Below, piece after piece: positions 1 through 5,876 of a stretch of DNA of 6,868 nt (positions within the stretch are counted from its first letter, which is position 1; each line of letters starts with the position of its first letter). The DNA comes from Chloroflexota bacterium (GTDB lineage Bacteria; Chloroflexota; Limnocylindria; Limnocylindrales; CSP1-4), in NCBI GenBank assembly GCA_027457005.1, contig DAIDTV010000084.1, positions 1-6,868 of the forward strand, in the 5' to 3' direction. The translations under genes and the position numbers were made by a program. The notes under the pieces are model-generated. The model was not told where the DNA came from. It was given only the letters and a program-made list of their open reading frames with translations, and searched no databases.

Positions 1-1219
1 GCTGTTTAGCGGCCTGTGTCATGCCCTCGATCGTCACGCTCCCATCGCTCCAGGTGGAGTGAGCGTGCAGGTCGGCGCAGATATCCGCCAGCTCGATTAG
101 TTGCGGCAGCTTGCCGGCTTTGGCCGCCTGCACCTCGCCGTGATCCTCGCGCAGCTCGGGCGCGACCCATTCGAGGCCGAGGAACGCGTAGGCCTCCTCC
201 TCCGTGGCGAACGTCCGCAGCTCGGCAGCGTCGCCGGTGAGTGGCTCGCCGTCCGGCCCCAGGCGCAGGTAGCCCTTCTCTGACAGGCTCCAGCCCCGCT
301 CGCGGGCACGGGAGCGGAGCCGCACGTTGTGCTCCTTCGACCCGGTGAAGTGGACGAGGTAGGTCCCCTCCTCTCCCGGCGGCATGACCATGAGGTCCAC
401 CTGCGGGCCGTCGTGCAGGCGCACCGACGCCGTGTGGGGACCGCTGCCGAGCACGCGATCGACCGACGGCATGGCGACGAAGCGACCGACCAGCGCCGCC
501 GGGTCGTCGGTGGAGGCGAGCAGGTCCAGGTCGCCGACCGTCTCCCGGCGCCGGCGGAACGAGCCGGCCGGGACGAGCGCGTGCACGCCGGGCGTGTCCC
601 GCAGCCCGGCCACGATCCCTTCCACGATTCGCTCGGCCTCGCCCAGGCGCATCCGCTGCTGGCGACGATCGAGCTGCGCGATCCCGTCCAGGATCGCGGC
701 CTCGGTCCGTTCCGACATCCCGCGGAGGTCGCGCAGGTGGCCGGCCTCCGCCGCACGGCGCAGGTCGTCGAGCGTCTCGATCCCCCGCTGCTCGTGGAGC
801 AGCTTCACGGTGCGGGGCCCGACACCGGGGATCTCGAGCAGTGCCACCAGCGAGGTCGGCACCTCGGCGCGCAGCCGCTCGTGGAACGCGAGCCGCCCGG
901 TGCCCGCGAGCTCCAGGAGCTTCTTCGAGATCGCCGCGCCCACGCCGGGGATCCGCGGGGGGTGGCCCTCGCGGTATGCCCGCGCCACCTCGACGGGCGA
1001 GTGCGCGATCGCGTCGGCGGCACGGTGATAGGCGACGGTCTTGAAGACGAGCTCGCCCTGCACCTCCAGCATGTCGCCGATCTCGTGGAAGATCGCCGCG
1101 AGCTCCGCGTTCGAGAGAAGCAGCACCCCGGGCGGCGGCACGGTGCGCGGCCGGCGGTCCGGGTCGGGTGCGGCACTCGGCCCGCCGGTCCCCCCGAGCT
1201 CCGGGTCGGAGGCGGCCAC
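1..1219 (-). CDS. polX: DNA polymerase/3'-5' exonuclease PolX (family X, PHP domain), 3' end outside window
   Basis: Predicted bacterial family X DNA polymerase, which fills short gaps in base excision repair and, through its PHP domain, trims 3' ends; cytosolic. Counting from the GTG at 1219: an N-terminal 8-kDa-like domain (about 33-85, LSNAELAAIF), two helix-hairpin-helix motifs (IPGVGAAISKKL near 90-101, IPGVGPRTVKLL near 130-141), the nucleotidyltransferase core GSFRRRRETVGDLDLL with carboxylates D230 and D232, the third carboxylate D275 in VDLMVMP, then HFTGSKEHN and WSLSEKG, typical of PolX. A PHP domain starts near 383 (DLHAHSTWSDG, metal ligands H385 and H387) and is cut by the window edge; roughly 165 residues are missing against the usual length of about 570. 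The start GTG is one base past the upstream stop and has a GAGGTGG ribosome site, indicating translational coupling. GTG at 1126 would give the more typical family N-terminus and is the alternative. Identification is firm; the start is moderately sure. Confidence 0.95.
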   Translation of the reverse strand, partial: MAASDPELGGTGGPSAAPDPDRRPRTVPPPGVLLLSNAELAAIFHEIGDMLEVQGELVFKTVAYHRAADAIAHSPVEVARAYREGHPPRIPGVGAAISKKLLELAGTGRLAFHERLRAEVPTSLVALLEIPGVGPRTVKLLHEQRGIETLDDLRRAAEAGHLRDLRGMSERTEAAILDGIAQLDRRQQRMRLGEAERIVEGIVAGLRDTPGVHALVPAGSFRRRRETVGDLDLLASTDDPAALVGRFVAMPSVDRVLGSGPHTASVRLHDGPQVDLMVMPPGEEGTYLVHFTGSKEHNVRLRSRARERGWSLSEKGYLRLGPDGEPLTGDAAELRTFATEEEAYAFLGLEWVAPELREDHGEVQAAKAGKLPQLIELADICADLHAHSTWSDGSVTIEGMTQAAKQ

Positions 1220-1220
1220 C

Positions 1221-2771
1221 TCAGCCCACCTCGACACGGTCGCGGCCGTGGCGCTTCGCGCGGTACAGCGCCGCATCGGCTCGCGCGACCAGCGACTGCG
1301 CACTGGCCACCCCCACCGCGACCCCGACCGACACCGTGACCGCGCCGTCGATCCCGGCCTCGGACAGGTCGAGCGATCGGACGGCTTCCCGGAGCCGCTG
1401 GGCGATCTCCACCGCCGATTCCTCCGTCGCTCGCCGCAGCACCACGACGAACTCCTCGCCACCGTAGCGCGCCGGCACGTCGTCCGCGCGCACCGTGCCG
1501 CGCAGCACGCGGCCCACGCCGCGCAGCACCTCGTCGCCCGCCGGGTGCCCGTGGCGGTCGTTGAGCGCCTTGAAGTGGTCCAGGTCGAGCATCAGGATCC
1601 CCAGCGCGTCGTTGGCGCGGCGCCCGCCCCGGCCAAGCATCTCCACCAGCTCCTCGAAGTACGCGCGGTTGGGGATGCCGGTCAGCGCGTCGGTGGCGGC
1701 ACGGACCCGCGCTTCCTGGTGCGCGTAGGCGCGTTCGAGCGCCGTGGAGAGGTCCTGCGCCGCCGACATGAGCACCTGCCGGCTCTCGGCCGGCCAGCCG
1801 GAATCCGTGCGCCGCGACAGGACCAGGGCACCCACCACGTGCCCGCCGGCGACCAGGGGCTCGGCGAGGATGTGGCGAAGGCCGTACGCGCGGCTCACCC
1901 GGTCGGTGATGCGCTGGACCGCGTACATCGTGGATCCGGGGCGCATGGGATCGTCGTCGGAACGGACCCCGCGCGCGGCGGCCCCCGCCGCGTGCGTGAC
2001 GGCCAATCGGCCGTCGGGCATGAGCCCCGCGACTCTCGCCGACACCCACGGCCCGGCCGCGCCCGGCGAGGCGGAGCTCCTGGCGCGGATCTCGAACGCC
2101 TCGGCGGGCTCCAGGTCACTGGCCGGGAAACGGGTCACCGAGAGCGGGACGGCGGCGCTCGACGACACGAGCGTGGCCTCGATGATCCGCTCCGAGGGCT
2201 TCAGCCGCGCGACCACGACGTGATCGGCACCGGAAGCCTCGCGCAGGTCGTCGACGATCGCGTCGACCGTGGCGTCGGGTGAGTCCGACCGGGAGAGGCC
2301 GCGAAGCATCCGGGTGAGTGTCGCCTCGCTCGCCGCGTTCCTGGCCGCGGCGAGGTCGATCGCACGCCGCTCCACGATGGCCGTGCCCGCGAGGGCCACG
2401 ACCAGCAGCAGCCCGGCGACGCCGAACGTGCCCGTGGTCTGGCCGACGGCCACCAGCAACAGGTCGACCACGAGCAGCGCCAGCAGCCCCGCCCCCGCGC
2501 GACGGGCCAGGCGCACCCTCGCATCGTGCCCGGGGGGCTGCGCCTGCGCCTGCGCGCGCACCCGCGCATGGTCCTGCAGCTGGTCCGGCGTCCGAGCCCG
2601 CGCCGCATCCGGCACCTGGTCGCGCGCCTGGTCCGGCACCTGGTCCGCCGTGCGGTCGTGGGGCCGATCCGGCTCCGGCTCCCGTTCATGCTCCTGCGCG
2701 GTCACCGGGCGAGCATGCGCGGCCTGCTCGAACGTGTCCACCGTGCGGCCAGCGTCCCGGAAGCCGGCCAT
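1221..2771 (-). CDS. Membrane-anchored GAF-GGDEF diguanylate cyclase
   Basis: Predicted diguanylate cyclase making cyclic di-GMP from two GTP, anchored in the inner membrane. From the ATG at 2771 (516 residues): a polar, repetitive N-terminal segment (about 30-85), two hydrophobic helices (about 94-110 and 116-133, LLALLVVDLLLVAV and GVAGLLLVVALAGTAIV) joined by a short loop, a GAF-like sensor region (about 160-345), and a GGDEF domain (about 360-516) opening with DALTGIPNRAYF. Metal and GTP ligands D396, N404 and D413 are present, the active-site loop is GGEEF (437-441), and RADD (428-431) sits where the RxxD inhibitory c-di-GMP site belongs, as in PleD. It follows the larger cyclase gene by 22 bases and is followed by polX after one base. 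The ATG has a GGGGGGAG ribosome site; an in-frame TTG at 2816 would add 15 residues and overlap the upstream gene but lacks such a site. The GAF ligand is unknown. Confidence 0.93.
   Translation of the reverse strand: MAGFRDAGRTVDTFEQAAHARPVTAQEHEREPEPDRPHDRTADQVPDQARDQVPDAARARTPDQLQDHARVRAQAQAQPPGHDARVRLARRAGAGLLALLVVDLLLVAVGQTTGTFGVAGLLLVVALAGTAIVERRAIDLAAARNAASEATLTRMLRGLSRSDSPDATVDAIVDDLREASGADHVVVARLKPSERIIEATLVSSSAAVPLSVTRFPASDLEPAEAFEIRARSSASPGAAGPWVSARVAGLMPDGRLAVTHAAGAAARGVRSDDDPMRPGSTMYAVQRITDRVSRAYGLRHILAEPLVAGGHVVGALVLSRRTDSGWPAESRQVLMSAAQDLSTALERAYAHQEARVRAATDALTGIPNRAYFEELVEMLGRGGRRANDALGILMLDLDHFKALNDRHGHPAGDEVLRGVGRVLRGTVRADDVPARYGGEEFVVVLRRATEESAVEIAQRLREAVRSLDLSEAGIDGAVTVSVGVAVGVASAQSLVARADAALYRAKRHGRDRVEVG
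1226..1232 (-). promoter_or_regulatory. Ribosome binding site of polX
   Basis: GAGGTGG on the minus strand, six bases before the GTG at 1219 and inside the last codons of the upstream cyclase gene. It is the main reason for preferring GTG 1219 over the in-frame GTG at 1126, which has no comparable site. The overlap with the upstream coding end implies coupled translation. Confidence 0.6.
2608..2645 (-). repeat. Short tandem repeat in the N-terminal coding region of the membrane-anchored cyclase
   Basis: Two exact 14-base copies (plus-strand TCCGGCACCTGGTC, 2608-2621 and 2632-2645) with a 24-base period. They encode two DQVPD motifs eight residues apart. The surrounding segment (about 2541-2669) is a degenerate run of short Asp-Gln, Arg-Ala and Gln-Ala motifs, a low-complexity, probably disordered cytoplasmic tail before the first membrane helix. 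Confidence 0.7.
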
Positions 2772-2780
2772 CGGCGCCTG

Positions 2781-2788
2781 CTCCCCCC
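2781..2788 (-). promoter_or_regulatory. Ribosome binding site of the membrane-anchored cyclase gene
   Basis: GGGGGGAG on the minus strand, nine bases before the ATG at 2771 and between the stop of the upstream gene (2794-2796) and this start. It decides for ATG 2771 against the upstream TTG at 2816, which has only GC-rich coding sequence before it. Confidence 0.5.
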
Positions 2789-2793
2789 GGCGG

Positions 2794-5298
2794 TCAGGCG
2801 GGACCGGGAGAGGCAACCGGCGGCACCAGGCGGCCGGCCGGGTCGTGGCCCGTCTCGTCGGGATCGCCGCCGGACGGCGAATGACGGGCCGATCCGGCGT
2901 GGCCTGCGGTCGGCGGCGGGTCCCACGGCCGCGGCACGAGCGCCGGCTCGCTCTCGATGGGCGCCAGGCCGCTGTCCGCGCGCAGCGGCTCGCTCTCCGC
3001 GCGGAGCGGCTCGCTCTCCGCGCGCTTGGCCCGGTACAGAGCGGCGTCGGCGGCGGCGATCAGCTCGCCCACGGTGCGGGCGTCCGCGGGGAACGCCGCG
3101 ACACCGGCCGATGCGCCGATGGGGACGGGCGACCGCTCCGACAGGTGGAACGAGGAGTCGGCGAAGGCAGCCGTGATCCGGGCGGCGGCGGCGTGCGCGG
3201 CATGCACGTCGGCCTCCGGCAGGATCACGGCGAACTCGTCGCCGCCGTAGCGGGCGGGCACGTCGGACTCGCGCAGGGTGGAGCGGATCAGGTCGGCAGC
3301 CCAGCGCAGCACCTGGTCGCCCACCTGGTGTCCCAGCGTGTCGTTCACCAGCTTGAAGTCGTCCAGGTCGAGCATCATCAGTCCCACGGGCCGACGCCCC
3401 CGCCGGGCCCGCAGGAGCTCCTCTCCCAGCCGCTCGTGCAGGTAGCGGTGGTTGTAGAACCCGGTCAGCGGATCGTGGTCGGCGAGGTCCCTGGCCGCCT
3501 GGTACAGGCGCGCATTCTCGAGCGCCATCGCGGCCTCGTTGGCCATGGTGGTCGCGAGGCGGACCGCCTCCTCGTCGAAGCCTCTCTGCTCGCGGGTGCA
3601 CACCTCGATCAGCCCGAGCGACTCGCCGACGGCGACCAGCGGGACCATGAGCCCCGTCGACATGCCGATCTCCCGCAGGAACCGCACCTCGGCCGGGTCG
3701 GCGTCGGTGGCGTGGACGAGGTTGACGCTCGGCACCTGGTCGACCAGGACGTGCCGGGTGTCCGGGTACCGAACGAGCGGGTAGTCGGGCGCGCGCGACG
3801 GGTCGCGGGGGAATGCCCCGAGGGTCCGAACGATGTCGCGCTCGCGTTCCCACAGGCTGATCGTCACCAGGTCGGCCTGGAGGGCGCGGGCCACGTGGGC
3901 GGCGATCCGGTCGGCAACCTGGAGAGGATCGAGCGTCTGCGCGACCTCGCTGGACAACTCGAGCAGGCTGCGCATCTCGCGCTCCCTGCGGCGCAGCTCC
4001 TCGAACGCGCGGGCGCTCTCGATGGCGGTCCCGGCCGCGTCGGCCAGCACGCTCATCAGGCGCAGGTCCCGCTCGTCGAACTGGCGCAGGCCGAGCTTGG
4101 AAAGCGTCAGCACCCCGATCAGGCGGTCGTCGAAGTGCATCGGCACCACCACCATCGACTCGTCGATATCGTCCGTGCCGGGGATGTGGGCGCCGCGCGG
4201 GTCCAGGTTCGCGTCGTCCACCAGCAGGGGCTGGTCGTGCAGCGCGACCCAGCCGGTGAACCCGACGCCCACCCGGGTTCGCAGCAGCTCCGGGGGGATG
4301 TTCGTGTATGTGCCGACCTCGCCGCGGAACGCGACCGGCTCGAGCAGGTCCGGCGGTTCGAGCAGGTAGACCCGGCAGTTGTGGTAGTCGACCACGCGCC
4401 GCGTCTCCTCGACGATGGCGCGGCCCACCGACTCGACCGTGTTGAGGCGGTTGAGCCGGCTGACCGAGGCCTGCACCACCCCGAGCTGCGCCGCCCAGCG
4501 CTCCGACTCGGCCATCACCTCGGCGTTGTGGATCGCGACCGCAGCCTGGCTGGCGGTCATCTCGAGGATCGTGAGCTCGTCGTCGGTCCAGGCATGGGCG
4601 CCGTGCCACGCGGCCTCGAGCATGCCGATGGCGCGGCCGTCGTGCATCAGCGGGACCAGGGCGTGCGCCGCGTAGCGCCGCCAGGCGACCAGGTCGGGGC
4701 TCGGCGGGGCCTCGTCGAGGTCGGCGCAGGTCCACGCCCGCCCGGCGAGCAGGTCGGCCACGAAGGGGGTCGACTCGGGAAGGGGCGCCAGCGCGCCGAC
4801 GTCGTCGGGGAGTCCGTCCCAGGCCACGGGCTCGAGCCGGGAGCCGGGCACCCGCAGGCTGATGATCGCCAGCTCGGTCCCCAGGAGCCTGTTCACGGAC
4901 CTGACGATGGTCGGCAGGATGGTCGCCCGGTCGAATGTCTGGGTGAGCTCGCGGGCGACTTCCAGCAGGGCGCGGAGCCGGTCGGTGTGGGGATCGACCG
5001 CGCGGGCCTGGGGCAGCTCGCGGACCGCCGGCGCGCGACCAGGCGGAGTCTCGCCGCTCGCCGGCGCGCCATCGCCAGGGATCGTGCCGCTCGCCGGCGC
5101 GCGATCAGGCGGGACCTCGCCGCTCGCCGGCGCGCCATCGCCAGGGATCTCGCCAATCGCCGCAATCCGATCCTGTGGCGGTGGACTCGTCCGCGCGGTG
5201 GCGGCGGGCAGAGCCTCCGTTCCCGTCCCGGACGACCGGTCACCTGCAGACGCGCGGCCGGCCGGGGACGCCGACTCATCCCGGTGCGTGCTGTCCAC
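2794..5298 (-). CDS. Triple GAF-domain diguanylate cyclase (GAF-GAF-GAF-GGDEF)
   Basis: Predicted cytosolic, ligand- or redox-sensing diguanylate cyclase of 834 residues. A Pro/Ala/Gly-rich N-terminal tail (1-100) contains four 11-residue repeats (49-92). Three GAF domains follow (about 107-258, 280-432 and 445-598), joined by charged helical linkers (e.g. FEELRRREREMRSLLELS near 432-449) typical of signal-relaying coiled coils. The GGDEF domain (about 605-758) opens with DHDPLTGFYNHRYL; D644, N652 and D661 match the metal and GTP ligands, the catalytic loop is a canonical GGDEF (685-689), and RESD (676-679) is an intact inhibitory site. A 75-residue Pro/Glu-rich tail with a 7-residue tandem repeat follows. 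No membrane helix or signal peptide is seen. GTG 5298 is the only usual start codon between the in-frame stop at 5383-5385 and the domain region, but it lacks a nearby ribosome site. It is probably the first gene of the operon. GAF ligands cannot be predicted. Confidence 0.93.
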   Translation of the reverse strand: MDSTHRDESASPAGRASAGDRSSGTGTEALPAATARTSPPPQDRIAAIGEIPGDGAPASGEVPPDRAPASGTIPGDGAPASGETPPGRAPAVRELPQARAVDPHTDRLRALLEVARELTQTFDRATILPTIVRSVNRLLGTELAIISLRVPGSRLEPVAWDGLPDDVGALAPLPESTPFVADLLAGRAWTCADLDEAPPSPDLVAWRRYAAHALVPLMHDGRAIGMLEAAWHGAHAWTDDELTILEMTASQAAVAIHNAEVMAESERWAAQLGVVQASVSRLNRLNTVESVGRAIVEETRRVVDYHNCRVYLLEPPDLLEPVAFRGEVGTYTNIPPELLRTRVGVGFTGWVALHDQPLLVDDANLDPRGAHIPGTDDIDESMVVVPMHFDDRLIGVLTLSKLGLRQFDERDLRLMSVLADAAGTAIESARAFEELRRREREMRSLLELSSEVAQTLDPLQVADRIAAHVARALQADLVTISLWERERDIVRTLGAFPRDPSRAPDYPLVRYPDTRHVLVDQVPSVNLVHATDADPAEVRFLREIGMSTGLMVPLVAVGESLGLIEVCTREQRGFDEEAVRLATTMANEAAMALENARLYQAARDLADHDPLTGFYNHRYLHERLGEELLRARRGRRPVGLMMLDLDDFKLVNDTLGHQVGDQVLRWAADLIRSTLRESDVPARYGGDEFAVILPEADVHAAHAAAARITAAFADSSFHLSERSPVPIGASAGVAAFPADARTVGELIAAADAALYRAKRAESEPLRAESEPLRADSGLAPIESEPALVPRPWDPPPTAGHAGSARHSPSGGDPDETGHDPAGRLVPPVASPGPA
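2983..3024 (-). repeat. 21-base tandem duplication in the C-terminal tail of the triple-GAF cyclase
   Basis: Two adjacent 21-base copies (2983-3003 and 3004-3024) differing at a single base encode RAESEPL twice (residues 759-772), directly after the last helix of the GGDEF domain. A diverged third copy (RADSGLAP) follows. The near identity suggests a recent slippage duplication in a disordered tail. Confidence 0.85.
5023..5154 (-). repeat. 33-base tandem repeat array, four units, in the N-terminal tail of the triple-GAF cyclase
   Basis: Four 33-base units encode 11-residue repeats: GEIPGDGAPAS, GEVPPDRAPAS, GTIPGDGAPAS and GETPPGRAPAV (residues 49-92). Units 1 and 3 resemble each other, as do 2 and 4, so the array probably arose by duplication of a 66-base pair of units. 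It is in frame and rich in Pro, Ala and Gly, consistent with a flexible tether whose length may vary between strains. Confidence 0.9.
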
Positions 5299-5328
5299 AC
5301 CCGGAGGGTAGATCGCCGCGGAGCTCGG

Positions 5329-5341
5329 CCGGGTAACCCGG
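5329..5341. repeat. Palindrome upstream of the cyclase operon start
   Basis: CCGGGT-A-ACCCGG is a perfect inverted repeat with 6-base arms around one base, centred 37 bases before the GTG at 5298. Two further ACCGGG words follow rightward within 20 bases (5346-5351 and 5356-5361). It could be an operator for the minus-strand operon or a hairpin in its leader. No regulator is identified, and in GC-rich DNA such palindromes can occur by chance. Confidence 0.35.
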
Positions 5342-5376
5342 GAGTACCGGGGTGAACCGGGACGAAGGTACCGTTG

Positions 5377-5384
5377 CCTCCTCT
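5377..5384 (-). promoter_or_regulatory. Orphan Shine-Dalgarno-like sequence
   Basis: AGAGGAGG on the minus strand is the best ribosome-site match in the region, but no ATG, GTG or TTG lies 4-12 bases downstream in any frame. The cyclase GTG is 78 bases further on. It is either chance or a hint that the true start is atypical. Confidence 0.2.
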
Positions 5385-5557
5385 ATTGCACGCCCCGGGA
5401 GCACTACGCGGCTTGGGACGGTCCACGAGCCAGCCACCGGCCGCCGCCGCGGCTCCGTCGTGCGGGGAGAGGGCCTGCAACGACCGGATCCGGCCGACGG
5501 GCGCCGCGCGCGGCCCACGTACGGCTCGTCTGGTGTGCGATAGCGACCGGGGGGTTC

Positions 5558-5608
5558 GGCGCGACCGAGGCACCAGCGCGGCGCGACCGCGGCGCGACCG
5601 CGGCACCA
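5558..5608. repeat. Cluster of GGCGCGACCG direct repeats upstream of the plus-strand promoter
   Basis: Exact copies of GGCGCGACCG start at 5558, 5580 and 5591. The first and third extend to GGCGCGACCG-[A/C]-GGCACCA, 17 of 18 bases shared. Spacings of 22 and 11 bases are about two turns and one turn of the helix, so a bound protein would sit on one face. A partial copy, GCGACCG, lies at 5543. The cluster ends 27 bases before the -35 box of the promoter at 5636, a suitable place for an activator site. Simple GC-rich slippage is the alternative. Confidence 0.45.
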
Positions 5609-5635
5609 CGTCTGCCGCACGAGCGTCCGAACTGT

Positions 5636-5664
5636 TTGACACCCCGGAATCCCGGGGCTATCGT
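5636..5664 (+). promoter_or_regulatory. Sigma70-type promoter for the PRC-MgtE gene
   Basis: A perfect -35 hexamer TTGACA (5636-5641) is separated by exactly 17 bases from TATCGT (5659-5664), which fits the TAnnnT form of the -10 box. It is the most AT-rich spot of the intergenic region and reads toward the gene at 5925. Transcription would start near 5671, giving a leader of about 250 bases. Confidence 0.65.
5642..5657. promoter_or_regulatory. Inverted repeat filling the promoter spacer (candidate operator)
   Basis: CCCCGG-AATC-CCGGGG is a perfect inverted repeat with 6-base arms that occupies nearly the whole spacer between the -35 and -10 boxes. A dimeric repressor, or a MerR-type activator that re-aligns the promoter, would bind in this position. 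The regulator is unknown; the 17-base spacer is not the long spacer typical of MerR targets, which favours a repressor. Confidence 0.45.
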
Positions 5665-5670
5665 CCGGCT

Positions 5671-5710
5671 GACGGCACGCAACCCGCGCACCGCGTCCTC
5701 GCATGCCGTC
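5671..5710 (+). promoter_or_regulatory. Hairpin at the predicted 5' end of the transcript
   Basis: GACGGCA (5671-5677) is exactly complementary to TGCCGTC (5704-5710). After one mismatch two more pairs form (5679-5680 with 5701-5702). Inside, CGCG at 5685-5688 can pair with CGCG at 5692-5695. The stem would begin at or near the first transcribed base and would bury the ATG at 5703. Confidence 0.45.
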
Positions 5711-5831
5711 GCGGAACAAGCATCTGGGGGTCATCCTCCTCCCGTGGAACCTGGACCTAGTCGCTGCGGCGCCCAAGGCGCCGTGGCCATCGCGCCGGTC
5801 CGGTCCACTCCGGGGACTCCGCGCGGGCTGA
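5703..5831 (+). CDS. Possible 42-residue leader ORF
   Basis: ATG 5703 to TGA 5831 encodes a peptide beginning MPSRNKHLGVILLPWNLDLV and then turning Pro/Arg/Ala-rich, with six prolines in 42 residues. It lies wholly inside the leader of the PRC-MgtE gene. Proline-rich leader peptides are known to sense Mg2+ through ribosome stalling in enterobacterial mgtA, which makes it worth noting. Against it: no ribosome site, a start codon in a hairpin arm, and no homologue I recognise. Most likely it is not a gene. Confidence 0.15.
   Translation: MPSRNKHLGVILLPWNLDLVAAAPKAPWPSRRSGPLRGLRAG
5763..5787 (+). promoter_or_regulatory. Strong 11-pair hairpin in the leader
   Basis: CGGCGCC (5767-5773), loop CAA, GGCGCCG (5777-5783) gives seven perfect G-C pairs, extended outward by G-U, U-G, C-G and G-C pairs to 5763/5787. 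No T-tract follows, so it is not a classical terminator. It may be a structural or attenuating element of the leader RNA. Confidence 0.45.
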
Positions 5832-5860
5832 CAGGCCGCCTGGTCGGCGCCTGAGCAGCC
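5826..5860 (+). promoter_or_regulatory. Nested stem in the leader
   Basis: GGCTG (5826-5830) pairs with CAGCC (5856-5860), and CAGGC (5832-5836) pairs with GCCTG (5849-5853), giving two stacked five-pair helices separated by a small internal loop. It abuts the next hairpin and shares C5860 with it, so the two structures could compete at that base. Confidence 0.35.
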
Positions 5861-5876
5861 GGGCCCGATGGGCCCG
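5860..5876 (+). promoter_or_regulatory. GC-only hairpin close to the ribosome site
   Basis: CGGGCCC (5860-5866), loop GAT, GGGCCCG (5870-5876): seven G-C pairs around a three-base loop, ending 38 bases before the ribosome site. It lacks a T-tract. Because GGGCCC is itself self-complementary, alternative pairings with other GC-rich leader segments are possible. Confidence 0.45.

Larger units (their letters stand above)
5299..5635. other. Left part of the divergent intergenic region, no convincing gene
   Basis: Open frames cross this stretch on both strands, but their translations are Arg/Pro/Ala-rich with no recognisable domain, and they run through neighbouring genes in the wrong frame. It should hold the promoter of the minus-strand cyclase-polX operon. 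I looked for -35/-10 pairs reading leftward and found none I would defend. Identifiable items are the palindrome at 5329-5341, an orphan ribosome-site-like sequence at 5377-5384 and the repeat cluster at 5558-5608. Confidence 0.6.

Noticed and set aside
329..2282. Long plus-strand open frames opposite polX and the membrane-anchored cyclase (329-1339, 1041-2282)
   Set aside because: They have no domains, they overlap each other, and they are antisense to well-identified genes.
2772..2816. TTG at 2816 as the start of the membrane-anchored cyclase
   Set aside because: It has no ribosome site, it overlaps the end of the upstream gene, and it would add 15 residues of Pro-rich sequence. ATG 2771 has a GGGGGGAG site. 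It is kept only as an alternative.
5023..5154. CRISPR-like array
   Set aside because: The 33-base units are contiguous, in frame and coding, without spacers.
2269..5355. 1028-codon open frame on the plus strand
   Set aside because: It lies antisense to two cyclases with unmistakable domain motifs. Its translation is a His/Arg/Gly/Val-rich mirror with no recognisable domain, as expected opposite genes with GC-rich third positions.
5763..5876. Hairpins as rho-independent terminators
   Set aside because: None is followed by a T-tract, and all lie between a promoter and its gene.
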